In this document: one piece after another, positions 13,997 to 20,985 of the stretch
How positions within the stretch are numbered: the stretch's first letter is position 1
Layout: the number at the start of each line of letters is the position of its first letter
Source: a virus
Strand: one strand, 5' to 3'
DNA length: 21,692 nt
IMG/VR virus record: IMGVR_UViG_3300028161_000038
Coordinates: 1-21,692 of that record
The notes under the pieces: generated by a model
The model's input: the letters and a program-made list of their open reading frames with translations, nothing else
What the model was told of the DNA's origin: nothing
Databases searched by the model: none
Position numbers and translations under genes: made by a program

Positions 13997-14006
13997 TGTA
14001 TATCTA
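13994..14006 (+). promoter_or_regulatory. TARTGTATATCTA element, copy 3 (fibre block)
   Basis: TAATGTATATCTA begins with the stop codon of the upstream glycosyltransferase and ends four bases before the ATG at 14011, with no Shine-Dalgarno sequence in between. The placement is identical to copies 1 and 4. It would drive the two small proteins, the fibre and the genes up to 18760. Confidence 0.6.
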
Positions 14007-14010
14007 AGTA

Positions 14011-14505
14011 ATGGAAACAACAGTTAGAACACCTATAGCCAGTAAGAGCGAAGACAAGACAGCTCCTGCTGTTCAAGAGGAGCATGGGCAGGTGGATACA
14101 ACACTTAGTGAGCCACTAAATACTAGTCCGTCAGAGAGAACTGTTGCTGGGCAAGCACCACTGATTGTTGATATAGCAGAGATAGGAGCAGGGTATGGGA
14201 CACTTAACACTGAGTATTTAGCGAAGAAAATAGATGGCTATATTTTAGAGGAGATGAAGTTAAACAACATTAAGGACACTGACAAGGGATACAAGGAAGT
14301 GGCAGATGCTTGGCTAAAGGTTCTTAAACTTTCACCTGAAATGGATATTTATACTAGATTAGAGAAGTTAAAAGAATATGGGTATCTCAATTCAGAGTTA
14401 AGGGAAAAGATGGATGACCGTGAAAACCTTTTACAGGGAGACCCACTAAGAATGACGAGCACACAATTAAGAAAACTTATAGAAAATGGCAATAGCACAA
14501 GATAG
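14011..14505 (+). CDS. Hypothetical protein with disordered N-terminus
   Basis: I do not recognise this 164-residue protein. Residues 1-50 are Thr/Ser/Glu/Pro-rich and probably disordered. The rest looks helical and contains LNTEYLAKKIDGYILEEMKL (about 66-85) and MDIYTRLEKLKEYGYLNSEL (about 110-129). No signal peptide or membrane helix is present. It leads the fibre block, is preceded by a putative late element, and overlaps the next gene by 20 bases, so a virion or assembly role is likely but unproven. Confidence 0.65.
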   Translation: METTVRTPIASKSEDKTAPAVQEEHGQVDTTLSEPLNTSPSERTVAGQAPLIVDIAEIGAGYGTLNTEYLAKKIDGYILEEMKLNNIKDTDKGYKEVADAWLKVLKLSPEMDIYTRLEKLKEYGYLNSELREKMDDRENLLQGDPLRMTSTQLRKLIENGNSTR

Positions 14506-14836
14506 TTCTACAACACGAGAATCTGAGCAATCAGTATTAAACCAAAGTTTTGATACAACCAATCGGTTGTTAATGGTTGAGTCGGTAGAGTCAGACGGTG
14601 CTGTTATGAAGTTGCCTCAGAGTAAGCTAGTTGCAATAAAAATAACTGTAGCTGGAGCTATTACTTATGTTGCTAAGGCACCTGTTGGTACTGCTCAGGC
14701 TTCTGCCGCTTGGCAAGCTAAGAAAATAGAAACTGCTGGAGCAGATACAACTATTACTTGGGCTGAAACCGCAGGTACAGCGAACCCTAATTATGTTCAT
14801 GTTGCAACTGATTTAACAGCACTTAGCTACTCATAA
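14486..14836 (+). CDS. Small beta-rich putative virion protein
   Basis: A 116-residue protein rich in Ala, Thr and Val with alternating patterns typical of small beta-folded structural proteins: LVAIKITVAGAITYVAKAPV (about 47-66), then AAWQAKKIETAGADTTITWA (about 73-92). Ends such as YVHVATDLTALSYS are common in small proteins found next to phage fibre genes. It overlaps the upstream gene by 20 bases, has no Shine-Dalgarno sequence, and ends two bases before the fibre ATG. A fibre-attachment or head-decoration role is plausible. Confidence 0.6.
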   Translation: MAIAQDSSTTRESEQSVLNQSFDTTNRLLMVESVESDGAVMKLPQSKLVAIKITVAGAITYVAKAPVGTAQASAAWQAKKIETAGADTTITWAETAGTANPNYVHVATDLTALSYS

Positions 14837-14837
14837 A

Positions 14838-17012
14838 ATGGATGTAAAATACGACTCAATACTAGATGAGCTCAGAGAAGACGACAGTGGGTCTGTTGTT
14901 ACTGATTTAGATGGTCTAACAGATGTGGTTATCACTGGACCGATAGCAGATAACGAGGTATTAGCTTATGATACTGGAACTTCTAAGTGGATAAACCAAA
15001 CTGCTGCTCAGGCAGGCTTAGCAACTACAGGAGATTTACACGCGGCAGTTACTGTAACTGATAGTGCTACTGTTGACTTGACACTAGCTGGACAGGATAT
15101 AAAAGCTGATGTAAAAGTTGATAGCATAAACGATACTCATATAGACTGGGGAGTTGGAGCTAATCAGGTTAGTGCTGACGATATACCTGATGGAGCAGTT
15201 AATGCTATTCCAACACTTGTACAAGAAGCTAACTGGGACACCGCTTATGGTTGGGGCGACCATTCGGCTGGGGGCTATCTTAAAGCTGATGGTACAGTTC
15301 CGCTAACTGGTAACTGGGCAGTGGGAGCTTTTACAATAGGCACAGCAGCTACTACCACTTTTGATGGAGTAAATGTAACTTCAGGAGCTGACCCTGGACA
15401 CACTCATACGGGAGCTTCTCTATCTGGCATAGATATTTCAGCAGACACTAATTTAGCTGTCACTGCACCGATAGTTTTGACTGATGACACTTTAAGTTTA
15501 GACCAATCAGCAGTTGACCATGGAACCTTAGCGGGATTAACTGACGATGACCACGCTCAATACGCTCTATTAGCTGGTCGCTCAGGTGGTCAGACTTTAA
15601 TAGGCGGTACAGCTTCAGGTGAAGATTTAACACTACAATCAACGGCTCACGCTACTAAGGGAAGTATTATTTTAGGTACTGCTTCAGCTTATGACGAAGT
15701 AAACGACAGACTAGGAATAGGAACACTGACCCCAAGTACAGCCTTGCACGTCAAGCAGGACTCAGTGACTTTTACTTTTGAAAGCACGAACGATGACGAT
15801 GCGAAGTTGATAGGTTACGCAGACAGAACTGTAGCTGACAGGAGCGTGCTATCCTTGCGTGGTCATTGGGGAACAGTAGCCTCAAGTAATAACATTGGAC
15901 AGATTGCCTTTAAGACAGGTGATGACACGGTTAATAAAGATGAGGGAGATATAGCATTTTCTGTTTTCAATGGCGGGGTTGCAAGTGAGGCAATGCGGAT
16001 AGTTCAAGAGGGAAATGTAGGAATTGGAACTAATGCTCCATCTGATAAACTTCACATTGTTGACACTAGGACTACTAATAACTCAATAGGTCTTTACATT
16101 CAGAAAACAGGTGCGGTATCTGGCACTTCTTACGGACAATATACTTATAACTCAGGCAACTCTACAACTAATATAGGCGGGTATTTCTATTCGGCTAACG
16201 CAGATACAAACTATGGTATTTACGCACAGGTTGACGCTGGTCTAGGCTCGCCACCTGACTCGGCTTATGCAGGTGCCTTTATGGGTGGACACGTCGGAAT
16301 TGGTACAGCAACGCCAGAAAGGATATTAGATATTGATACAAACAGCAATTCACAAGGCTTACGAATAAGGGGCTCTGTAGCCGCAACCGAAATAGCAGAT
16401 ATGTATGTCGGGGCAGGTGGGTATTTAGTTGTTGATTTAACTAATGGAAACGCTGCCAGCCAATTCATAGATTTAAGAAGTGAGGATAACGATTATGGGA
16501 TTATTATAAGGGAATCTGACGGCACAGGAACAGGTGCTTATGCTAACCTTTATGTAACAGACGATACTGCTGATAAACTTTCGATAACCGTAAGTCAGGC
16601 TTCTTCAGGAAGCGGATTAAATATAGACTCAACAGGTGAGGTTTACTCAAATGCACACTCTAATTATTATTCATCATCAACTGTTGTCGGATTTTCTTCT
16701 TTATCACAAACAGATATTTACACAAAAAGAATAGGAAAGACAGCGTTTGTAACATTTGGGCTTTATGGAACAAGTAATTCAACCTCATTTACATTCACTC
16801 TCCCGTGGACATCAGCAACAGGAACTACGGCATATTTTCCTTGTTGTATATTATACAACAATGGTGTTCAAGGAAAAGACGGAATGATTCAGTTAACAAC
16901 CGCAAGTAATGTAGCGACCTGTTATATTTATGGTGCTTCGTGGTCCCCGACAGGTTGGACAAATGTCAACGCTAAAGGTCTTTGGGGTTATTTTTCATAT
17001 CAAACAGCATAA
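14838..17012 (+). CDS. Tail fibre / receptor-binding protein
   Basis: A 724-residue modular fibre. An N-terminal attachment region with LTDVVITGPIADNEVLAYD (about 27-45) precedes shaft repeats: NWDTAYGWGDHSAGGYL (about 132-148), then GTLAGLTDDDHAQYALLAG (229-247) with GGQTLIGGTASGEDLTLQST, a module shared by many phage fibres. Three GIGT-x-x-P repeats follow (about residues 292, 395 and 486; GIGTLTPS, GIGTNAPS, GIGTATPE), each starting a beta-structured segment. From about 629 a compact C-terminal domain (KRIGKTAFVTFGLYG to GLWGYFSYQTA) looks like a jelly-roll or C1q-like receptor-binding head. No S74 chaperone motif is evident. The start follows the upstream stop with one base between and no Shine-Dalgarno sequence. 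Confidence 0.88.
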   Translation: MDVKYDSILDELREDDSGSVVTDLDGLTDVVITGPIADNEVLAYDTGTSKWINQTAAQAGLATTGDLHAAVTVTDSATVDLTLAGQDIKADVKVDSINDTHIDWGVGANQVSADDIPDGAVNAIPTLVQEANWDTAYGWGDHSAGGYLKADGTVPLTGNWAVGAFTIGTAATTTFDGVNVTSGADPGHTHTGASLSGIDISADTNLAVTAPIVLTDDTLSLDQSAVDHGTLAGLTDDDHAQYALLAGRSGGQTLIGGTASGEDLTLQSTAHATKGSIILGTASAYDEVNDRLGIGTLTPSTALHVKQDSVTFTFESTNDDDAKLIGYADRTVADRSVLSLRGHWGTVASSNNIGQIAFKTGDDTVNKDEGDIAFSVFNGGVASEAMRIVQEGNVGIGTNAPSDKLHIVDTRTTNNSIGLYIQKTGAVSGTSYGQYTYNSGNSTTNIGGYFYSANADTNYGIYAQVDAGLGSPPDSAYAGAFMGGHVGIGTATPERILDIDTNSNSQGLRIRGSVAATEIADMYVGAGGYLVVDLTNGNAASQFIDLRSEDNDYGIIIRESDGTGTGAYANLYVTDDTADKLSITVSQASSGSGLNIDSTGEVYSNAHSNYYSSSTVVGFSSLSQTDIYTKRIGKTAFVTFGLYGTSNSTSFTFTLPWTSATGTTAYFPCCILYNNGVQGKDGMIQLTTASNVATCYIYGASWSPTGWTNVNAKGLWGYFSYQTA

Positions 17013-17024
17013 GTAAAAATAATT

Positions 17025-17246
17025 ATGGCAAAAATCACATTAGAATTCGATGCACCAGACGGGATAACAGCAGAGCAGATAGCTAACCGTGTTAAACCAG
17101 CTATTGTTGGTTTGGCTAGAGAGAAAGCGGTAGCGGAAGCCACGAAAGACATTACTGATGCAGAAGTGATTATCAGTAGTGTTGATGACGAGGGAAACAA
17201 AATAGAAGTTGACCCTGAGATGTATAACCCCATAACGACTAAATAA
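17025..17246 (+). CDS. Small hypothetical protein after fibre
   Basis: A 73-residue protein that I do not recognise, with an alpha/beta pattern: KITLEFDAP, a helix GITAEQIANRVKPAIVGLAR and a strand AEVIISSVDDEGNKIEV. Acidic, no membrane segment. Fibre genes are often followed by small accessory or chaperone proteins, so a fibre-assembly role is possible. Its TAA stop overlaps the proposed ATA start of the next gene (ATAA). Confidence 0.6.
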   Translation: MAKITLEFDAPDGITAEQIANRVKPAIVGLAREKAVAEATKDITDAEVIISSVDDEGNKIEVDPEMYNPITTK

Positions 17247-17755
17247 ACCCACAAGAGATTTACGAGAAGATAAGGCATATAGGCGGAGACTTTACCTGTA
17301 GTATTGAAACAGTAGAGTCTATTTATGAGATAGCAAACAGACTTCCTAGAGAATCAACAATTTTAGAAATAGGTACAATGTTTGGCAGGAGTGCAGCAGC
17401 GTGGGCGCTAGCTTCTGAGAGTGCTTCAGTGGTCACAGTGGACAAGGTTGACCGCATAGCAGTAATCAAACCTAACCTTGCGTGGGCAGGCGTATCGGGA
17501 CGTGTGAGGGCACTCATAGGTGATGGGGCGAGGATACAACTAAACAGAAAGTTTGATTGTATCTACATAGATGGTGAGCACGATTACGAGAGTGTTTTAA
17601 GAGATATTAAAAGGTGGGATTGTTCAGCCAATCACATAATCTGTGGACACGATTACTCCGAACACTTTCCAGGTGTAATCAAGGCAGTAGATGAGTTTTA
17701 CGATAAAATAGAAAAAATAGGTAAACAAAATCCAATATGGCTAGTGAAAAAGTAG
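17243..17755 (+). CDS. Methyltransferase (Methyltransf_24-like), apparent ATA start
   Basis: A class I methyltransferase: motif I is ILEIGTMFGRSAAAWA (residues 40-55 counting from 17243), then VVTVDKVD for the acidic ribose contact, FDCIYIDGEHDYESVLRDI (motif IV region), and HIICGHDYSEHFPGV. The first ATG (17378) lies inside motif I and would destroy it, so translation must begin upstream. No ATG, GTG or TTG exists back to the in-frame stop at 17240. The best candidate is ATA at 17243, overlapping the previous stop as ATAA, giving an N-terminus reading M-NPQEIYEKIR. A -1 frameshift from the upstream gene or a sequencing error are alternatives. Probable substrate is a sugar or glycan, given neighbouring transferases. 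Confidence 0.65.
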   Translation: MNPQEIYEKIRHIGGDFTCSIETVESIYEIANRLPRESTILEIGTMFGRSAAAWALASESASVVTVDKVDRIAVIKPNLAWAGVSGRVRALIGDGARIQLNRKFDCIYIDGEHDYESVLRDIKRWDCSANHIICGHDYSEHFPGVIKAVDEFYDKIEKIGKQNPIWLVKK

Positions 17756-18585
17756 AACTAATATACCCAACCATAGCTCGGTGGCACTGTGTTGACTTAA
17801 TGCTAAAAAACTTAGAGAAAGCAGAGAAACCTAAAAACATTCAGGTACTAGCGATAGTAGCTTCAGACGATAAGTTTGCTAATTACTTAGAGAAAGGACT
17901 TAAAAAGATATTCAAGAAAGTTCGTGTAGTCAGAAATGACCAGAAACCAGTTGAGCACGATGAACTCAGAGGCAGGATAGAGGGGAAAAAGCTATGGGCT
18001 TCAGATATTAACCTTAGAAAAATACAGAATGTGAAAGAAACCTACGAGCTAGCGATGAAACATATTGATAAAACCGCTGATTACTACTGGTTTATAGAGG
18101 ACGACACTTTATTCCCACTAAACACTTATAGCCGAATGATAAAAGCTATGGACTTATTAGAGGCTGATGTGGTGTCAGGTATCTCTTATTACTGGCACAC
18201 AGACAAGAAAGACCCTCGTAACTTCTGGCAGTTCGTCAAAGCTGTTGATGAGGGAATCGGAAACAAAGGAGTAAAGGCTGATGATAAAGCCCCTTCATTC
18301 CAAACTATGCCACCTCAAGACGGAGGGATAGCGAAACTAGGGGCTACTGGGCTTGGGAATGTTATAGCTAAGAGAGAGGTAGTTAAAAGATGGATACCCA
18401 CAGAGTACCCCTCTATTAAAAGTGGTGCAGATATTTCATTCTTCTGGCAATGTATGCAGAACGGATATTCAGCATACGGTATCTGGGACTTGTTTTTGCC
18501 ACATATAACCAAGTTTGATAATGGAGACATACAGATTCTTGGTAGAATAGATAAAAGTTTACTAAAAGTAATAAATGGAGAATAA
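17737..18585 (+). CDS. GT-A-like glycosyltransferase
   Basis: A 282-residue probable glycosyltransferase. The N-terminus has the opening strand-helix of GT-A enzymes (VELIYPTIARWHCVDLMLKN, 6-25), followed by IQVLAIVASDD and KKVRVVRND. The DxD-like metal site is YYWFIEDDTLFP (116-127; E121, D122, D123), then ADVVSGISYYW, a GATGLGNVIAKR acceptor-site loop (about 201-212) and SGADISFFWQCMQNGYSAYG (about 229-248), where the catalytic acidic residue is expected. It overlaps the methyltransferase by 19 bases, with no Shine-Dalgarno sequence. Placed right after fibre genes, it may glycosylate the fibre or a host glycan. Family assignment is less firm than for the GT2 at 12253. Confidence 0.75.
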   Translation: MASEKVELIYPTIARWHCVDLMLKNLEKAEKPKNIQVLAIVASDDKFANYLEKGLKKIFKKVRVVRNDQKPVEHDELRGRIEGKKLWASDINLRKIQNVKETYELAMKHIDKTADYYWFIEDDTLFPLNTYSRMIKAMDLLEADVVSGISYYWHTDKKDPRNFWQFVKAVDEGIGNKGVKADDKAPSFQTMPPQDGGIAKLGATGLGNVIAKREVVKRWIPTEYPSIKSGADISFFWQCMQNGYSAYGIWDLFLPHITKFDNGDIQILGRIDKSLLKVINGE

Positions 18586-18586
18586 T

Positions 18587-18760
18587 ATGGCAAAAGCAAA
18601 AAAGAAGAAAACAGAACCAAAGGTAGTAGGTATTAAAGATTTGTCTCTGGAGAAACTAAAGGCAGCAGCGTATGACCTTCTGTCGGAAAGAAGTAGAATA
18701 GACAATACCCTTAGAGTTGTAGAACAAGAACTAAAGAATAAGGCAGAGAAACCTAATTAG
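18587..18760 (+). CDS. Small lysine-rich coiled-coil protein
   Basis: A 57-residue protein with a basic N-terminus (AKAKKKKTEPK) and a C-terminal helix, LEKLKAAAYDLLSERSRIDN, continuing to NKAEKPN. I chose ATG at 18587 over ATG at 18575 because the latter overlaps the previous gene and the TGGAG between the two forms a Shine-Dalgarno sequence at correct spacing for 18587. Small proteins of this type, rich in coiled coil, occur near tail-assembly genes of many phages; the function is unknown. Confidence 0.6.
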   Translation: MAKAKKKKTEPKVVGIKDLSLEKLKAAAYDLLSERSRIDNTLRVVEQELKNKAEKPN

Positions 18761-18765
18761 CCCCT

Positions 18766-18778
18766 TAGTGTATATCTA
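18766..18778 (+). promoter_or_regulatory. TARTGTATATCTA element, copy 4 (adaptor)
   Basis: TAGTGTATATCTA ends four bases before the adaptor ATG (18783). The following bases GTTGATG are identical to copy 1. It lies in a 22-base intergenic gap and so is not constrained by coding sequence. Confidence 0.6.
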
Positions 18779-18782
18779 GTTG

Positions 18783-19415
18783 ATGTATACTTGGGCACAA
18801 ATAAAGTCACGGGGAGCTTCTTTAACAGGTGAAAGTTCAGCTTCTACTGAGCTACAAGCACAACTGAACTCAGCAGTTCAGGATATTGTTAATTCCTATA
18901 ATTTTTCATGGAATCTAGCAACAGATACCCTGACTTTAACTGCTGGTAAAGATGACCTAGCAGCAGATTATAATCCACGATGGCATATACATGATGCTAG
19001 GATAGTTTCTTCTGGCACAGGTAATGACAACATATTCACAGAGATAGAACTAGCAGACAGAGATAAATACTCTAGTGATGATTATGTGTACTGGATAGTC
19101 TATGATGCAACTAATAAGATTTATACTTTTAACACACTAACGCAAACTGGAACCGTCATAGTCTACTACAACTTTAGTCCAGCAGACATGACAGCAGATG
19201 CTGACCAGTGTGTTGTGCCAGATGGAGAGGCTGTTGCCTATTTGGGGGCAGCTAAGAACTGGTTGGCAGATGAGAGAGATGAAGCTCTAAAGGCAGATTT
19301 CGAGGAAGAAGCGGCTGGTCGGATACGAGCTATGTATCAACACGACTTAATGTTTGGTGCAAATATAGGTATAAATAGCAAGATACTAGGAAACCCAGAA
19401 CTAAGAGACCAATAA
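18783..19415 (+). CDS. Head-tail adaptor (P22 gp4-like, probable)
   Basis: A 210-residue protein in the usual adaptor position, before a tail stopper/nozzle gene. The N-terminal helices (YTWAQIKSRG and TELQAQLNSAVQDIVNSYNF, about 22-41) and the C-terminal GEAVAYLGAAKNWLADERDE helix with DFEEEAAGRIRAMYQHDLMF fit the helical adaptor that docks under the portal; the middle is beta-rich. Similar proteins in P22-like phages connect portal to tail. I chose ATG at 18783 over in-frame TTG at 18780 because of the four-base spacing from the element. No Shine-Dalgarno sequence precedes it. Confidence 0.65.
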   Translation: MYTWAQIKSRGASLTGESSASTELQAQLNSAVQDIVNSYNFSWNLATDTLTLTAGKDDLAADYNPRWHIHDARIVSSGTGNDNIFTEIELADRDKYSSDDYVYWIVYDATNKIYTFNTLTQTGTVIVYYNFSPADMTADADQCVVPDGEAVAYLGAAKNWLADERDEALKADFEEEAAGRIRAMYQHDLMFGANIGINSKILGNPELRDQ

Positions 19416-19416
19416 A

Positions 19417-20961
19417 ATGGCTCTGCGACAAAAAAAACTAAACAAACTAATCAGAGATGATTTTTCAGGTGGCTGTAACTATTTTTTAGGTGTACGACAA
19501 ATAGCAGATAATGAGAGTCCTAATGCTACCAACTGTGACTTTAAGGGTCGTTCTGGCGTAGGGAACAGAAGCGGATACACAGAAATAGGCACTGTAGCTG
19601 GAGGTCGTACTGCTATCTACGGTATGAATTACTTTCGTACTTCTGCTGTAAGGCAAGCTATAAAGTTTGCTTCTGATGGTAGTGACATAGAACTTTACTA
19701 TTCTACTGGCGGTGCTTGGACAGAAGTAAATACTGATACTTTCACAGACTCTGTAAATATGGACACAGTACAAGCTGGAAGTAAGTTATACACAGCTAAT
19801 GGTGCTGATGTGATGAAAGACTGGAGTGGTGCAGTTTGGGCTACTACAGCCAATGGTACTAAGGGATATTTTCCTGAGTACTATGACAAGAGGTTGTGGG
19901 TAGTAGATGAAACAAATGCAGACACAGTTAACTTCTCAGGTCAGTATGCGGCAGCAGGTTCTTTACTGGGTGACTTTGCAGATGCTTCTGCTGGTACTGT
20001 CACATTTGAACCTGGTTCTGGCGCAGTAGTTAAGGGTATGAAGTCCTTCAAGAACAAATTATATGTGTTCTTAGACAGAGCAATTTACAGGTTATCTCCT
20101 GCTAGTGCAGCAAATACCTTCACAGTCGAGCTTGTAACCCGTTCTGTAGGGTGTGTTTCACATAGGTCTATCGTACAGGTAGGTGAAGATCTTTTTTTTG
20201 CAGCTTACGATGGTGTCCACTCTCTCGGTGAAGTTGCAAACTATACAGAGGTTCGTACCACAAATCTATCTGCTAGGATGCAAAAAGTATTTGACAATCT
20301 CTCTGGTGCTAATAAAGCTAAGCTAGCAGCAGGGTATTACAATTTTAAGTATCATCTATTTTACTCACAATATGGTACAGCTAATGACTCTTGTATTGTG
20401 TATGACACGAGATATAAGGGGTGGCAAGACTGGACTAATATAGCTGGGAATGATTCTAGTGTTTATATCGATTCAAATGATGATAGACATTTCTACTTTG
20501 GGAATCCTTCTAATGGTGAAGTGTATAAGATGTACTCTGGTGACACTGATAACGGTGGTGTTATAACCTCTAACTGGTACTCTAAATCTTACGATGATAA
20601 GTATCCAGATACAGTTAAGCTATATTTCGACACTACGGCTACTTTCTATGCTCTTTCTGGTACTGTTAATTTTTATGTGATTTTTAATGACAACGAGATA
20701 AGTGGCACTAGCTCTATCACTGAACCTGTACCACAAGGAGGGTATGGTAGTTCTTCCTACGGTCGCCAATCTTATGGTGATGCAGATAACACCCTTACTG
20801 TTAATAGTGTTATAAATGAGCCACAGAGATTAAGAGCTAAAGGCAAGAAGTTCGCTATACAATACAGAGTTAGCTCTACTGGACAATGGCAATTAAACAA
20901 TATAACACAAACACTGAAACCGTTCTCGCATTACAAATTTCCTTCAGAGAACAAGTTATAG
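19417..20961 (+). CDS. Propeller-like tail stopper/nozzle (P22 gp10-like, probable)
   Basis: A 514-residue beta-rich protein. The opening RDDFSGGCNYFLGVRQIADN (13-32) with ESPNATNCDF is common to phage tail proteins of this class. Repeated blade-like segments follow: KLYTANGADVMKDW, KRLWVVDETNADTVNFSGQY, KNKLYVFLDRAIYRLSP, EDLFFAAYDGVHSL, YNFKYHLFYSQYG and RHFYFGNPSNGEVYKMYSGD, indicating a beta-propeller. Propellers of this kind form the stopper (gp10) in P22-like tails that retains packaged DNA. The C-terminal part (from about 385) seems to be a separate beta-sandwich with a Gly/Ser-rich linker GGYGSSSYGRQSYGDAD. It begins one base after the adaptor stop, without a Shine-Dalgarno sequence. 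Confidence 0.7.
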   Translation: MALRQKKLNKLIRDDFSGGCNYFLGVRQIADNESPNATNCDFKGRSGVGNRSGYTEIGTVAGGRTAIYGMNYFRTSAVRQAIKFASDGSDIELYYSTGGAWTEVNTDTFTDSVNMDTVQAGSKLYTANGADVMKDWSGAVWATTANGTKGYFPEYYDKRLWVVDETNADTVNFSGQYAAAGSLLGDFADASAGTVTFEPGSGAVVKGMKSFKNKLYVFLDRAIYRLSPASAANTFTVELVTRSVGCVSHRSIVQVGEDLFFAAYDGVHSLGEVANYTEVRTTNLSARMQKVFDNLSGANKAKLAAGYYNFKYHLFYSQYGTANDSCIVYDTRYKGWQDWTNIAGNDSSVYIDSNDDRHFYFGNPSNGEVYKMYSGDTDNGGVITSNWYSKSYDDKYPDTVKLYFDTTATFYALSGTVNFYVIFNDNEISGTSSITEPVPQGGYGSSSYGRQSYGDADNTLTVNSVINEPQRLRAKGKKFAIQYRVSSTGQWQLNNITQTLKPFSHYKFPSENKL

Positions 20962-20966
20962 TTTGT

Positions 20967-20979
20967 TAGTGTATATCTA
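20967..20979 (+). promoter_or_regulatory. TARTGTATATCTA element, copy 5 (last gene)
   Basis: TAGTGTATATCTA ends six bases before the ATG at 20986, within a 24-base gap. The following ATTAGA is shared with the bases after copy 2. No Shine-Dalgarno sequence lies before the start codon. Confidence 0.6.
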
Positions 20980-20985
20980 ATTAGA

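Noticed and set aside
17200-17250. Programmed -1 frameshift into the methyltransferase
   Set aside because: The sequence before the stop (ACTAAATAA) is not a standard X-XXY-YYZ slippery site and no downstream pseudoknot is clear; ATA initiation is simpler.
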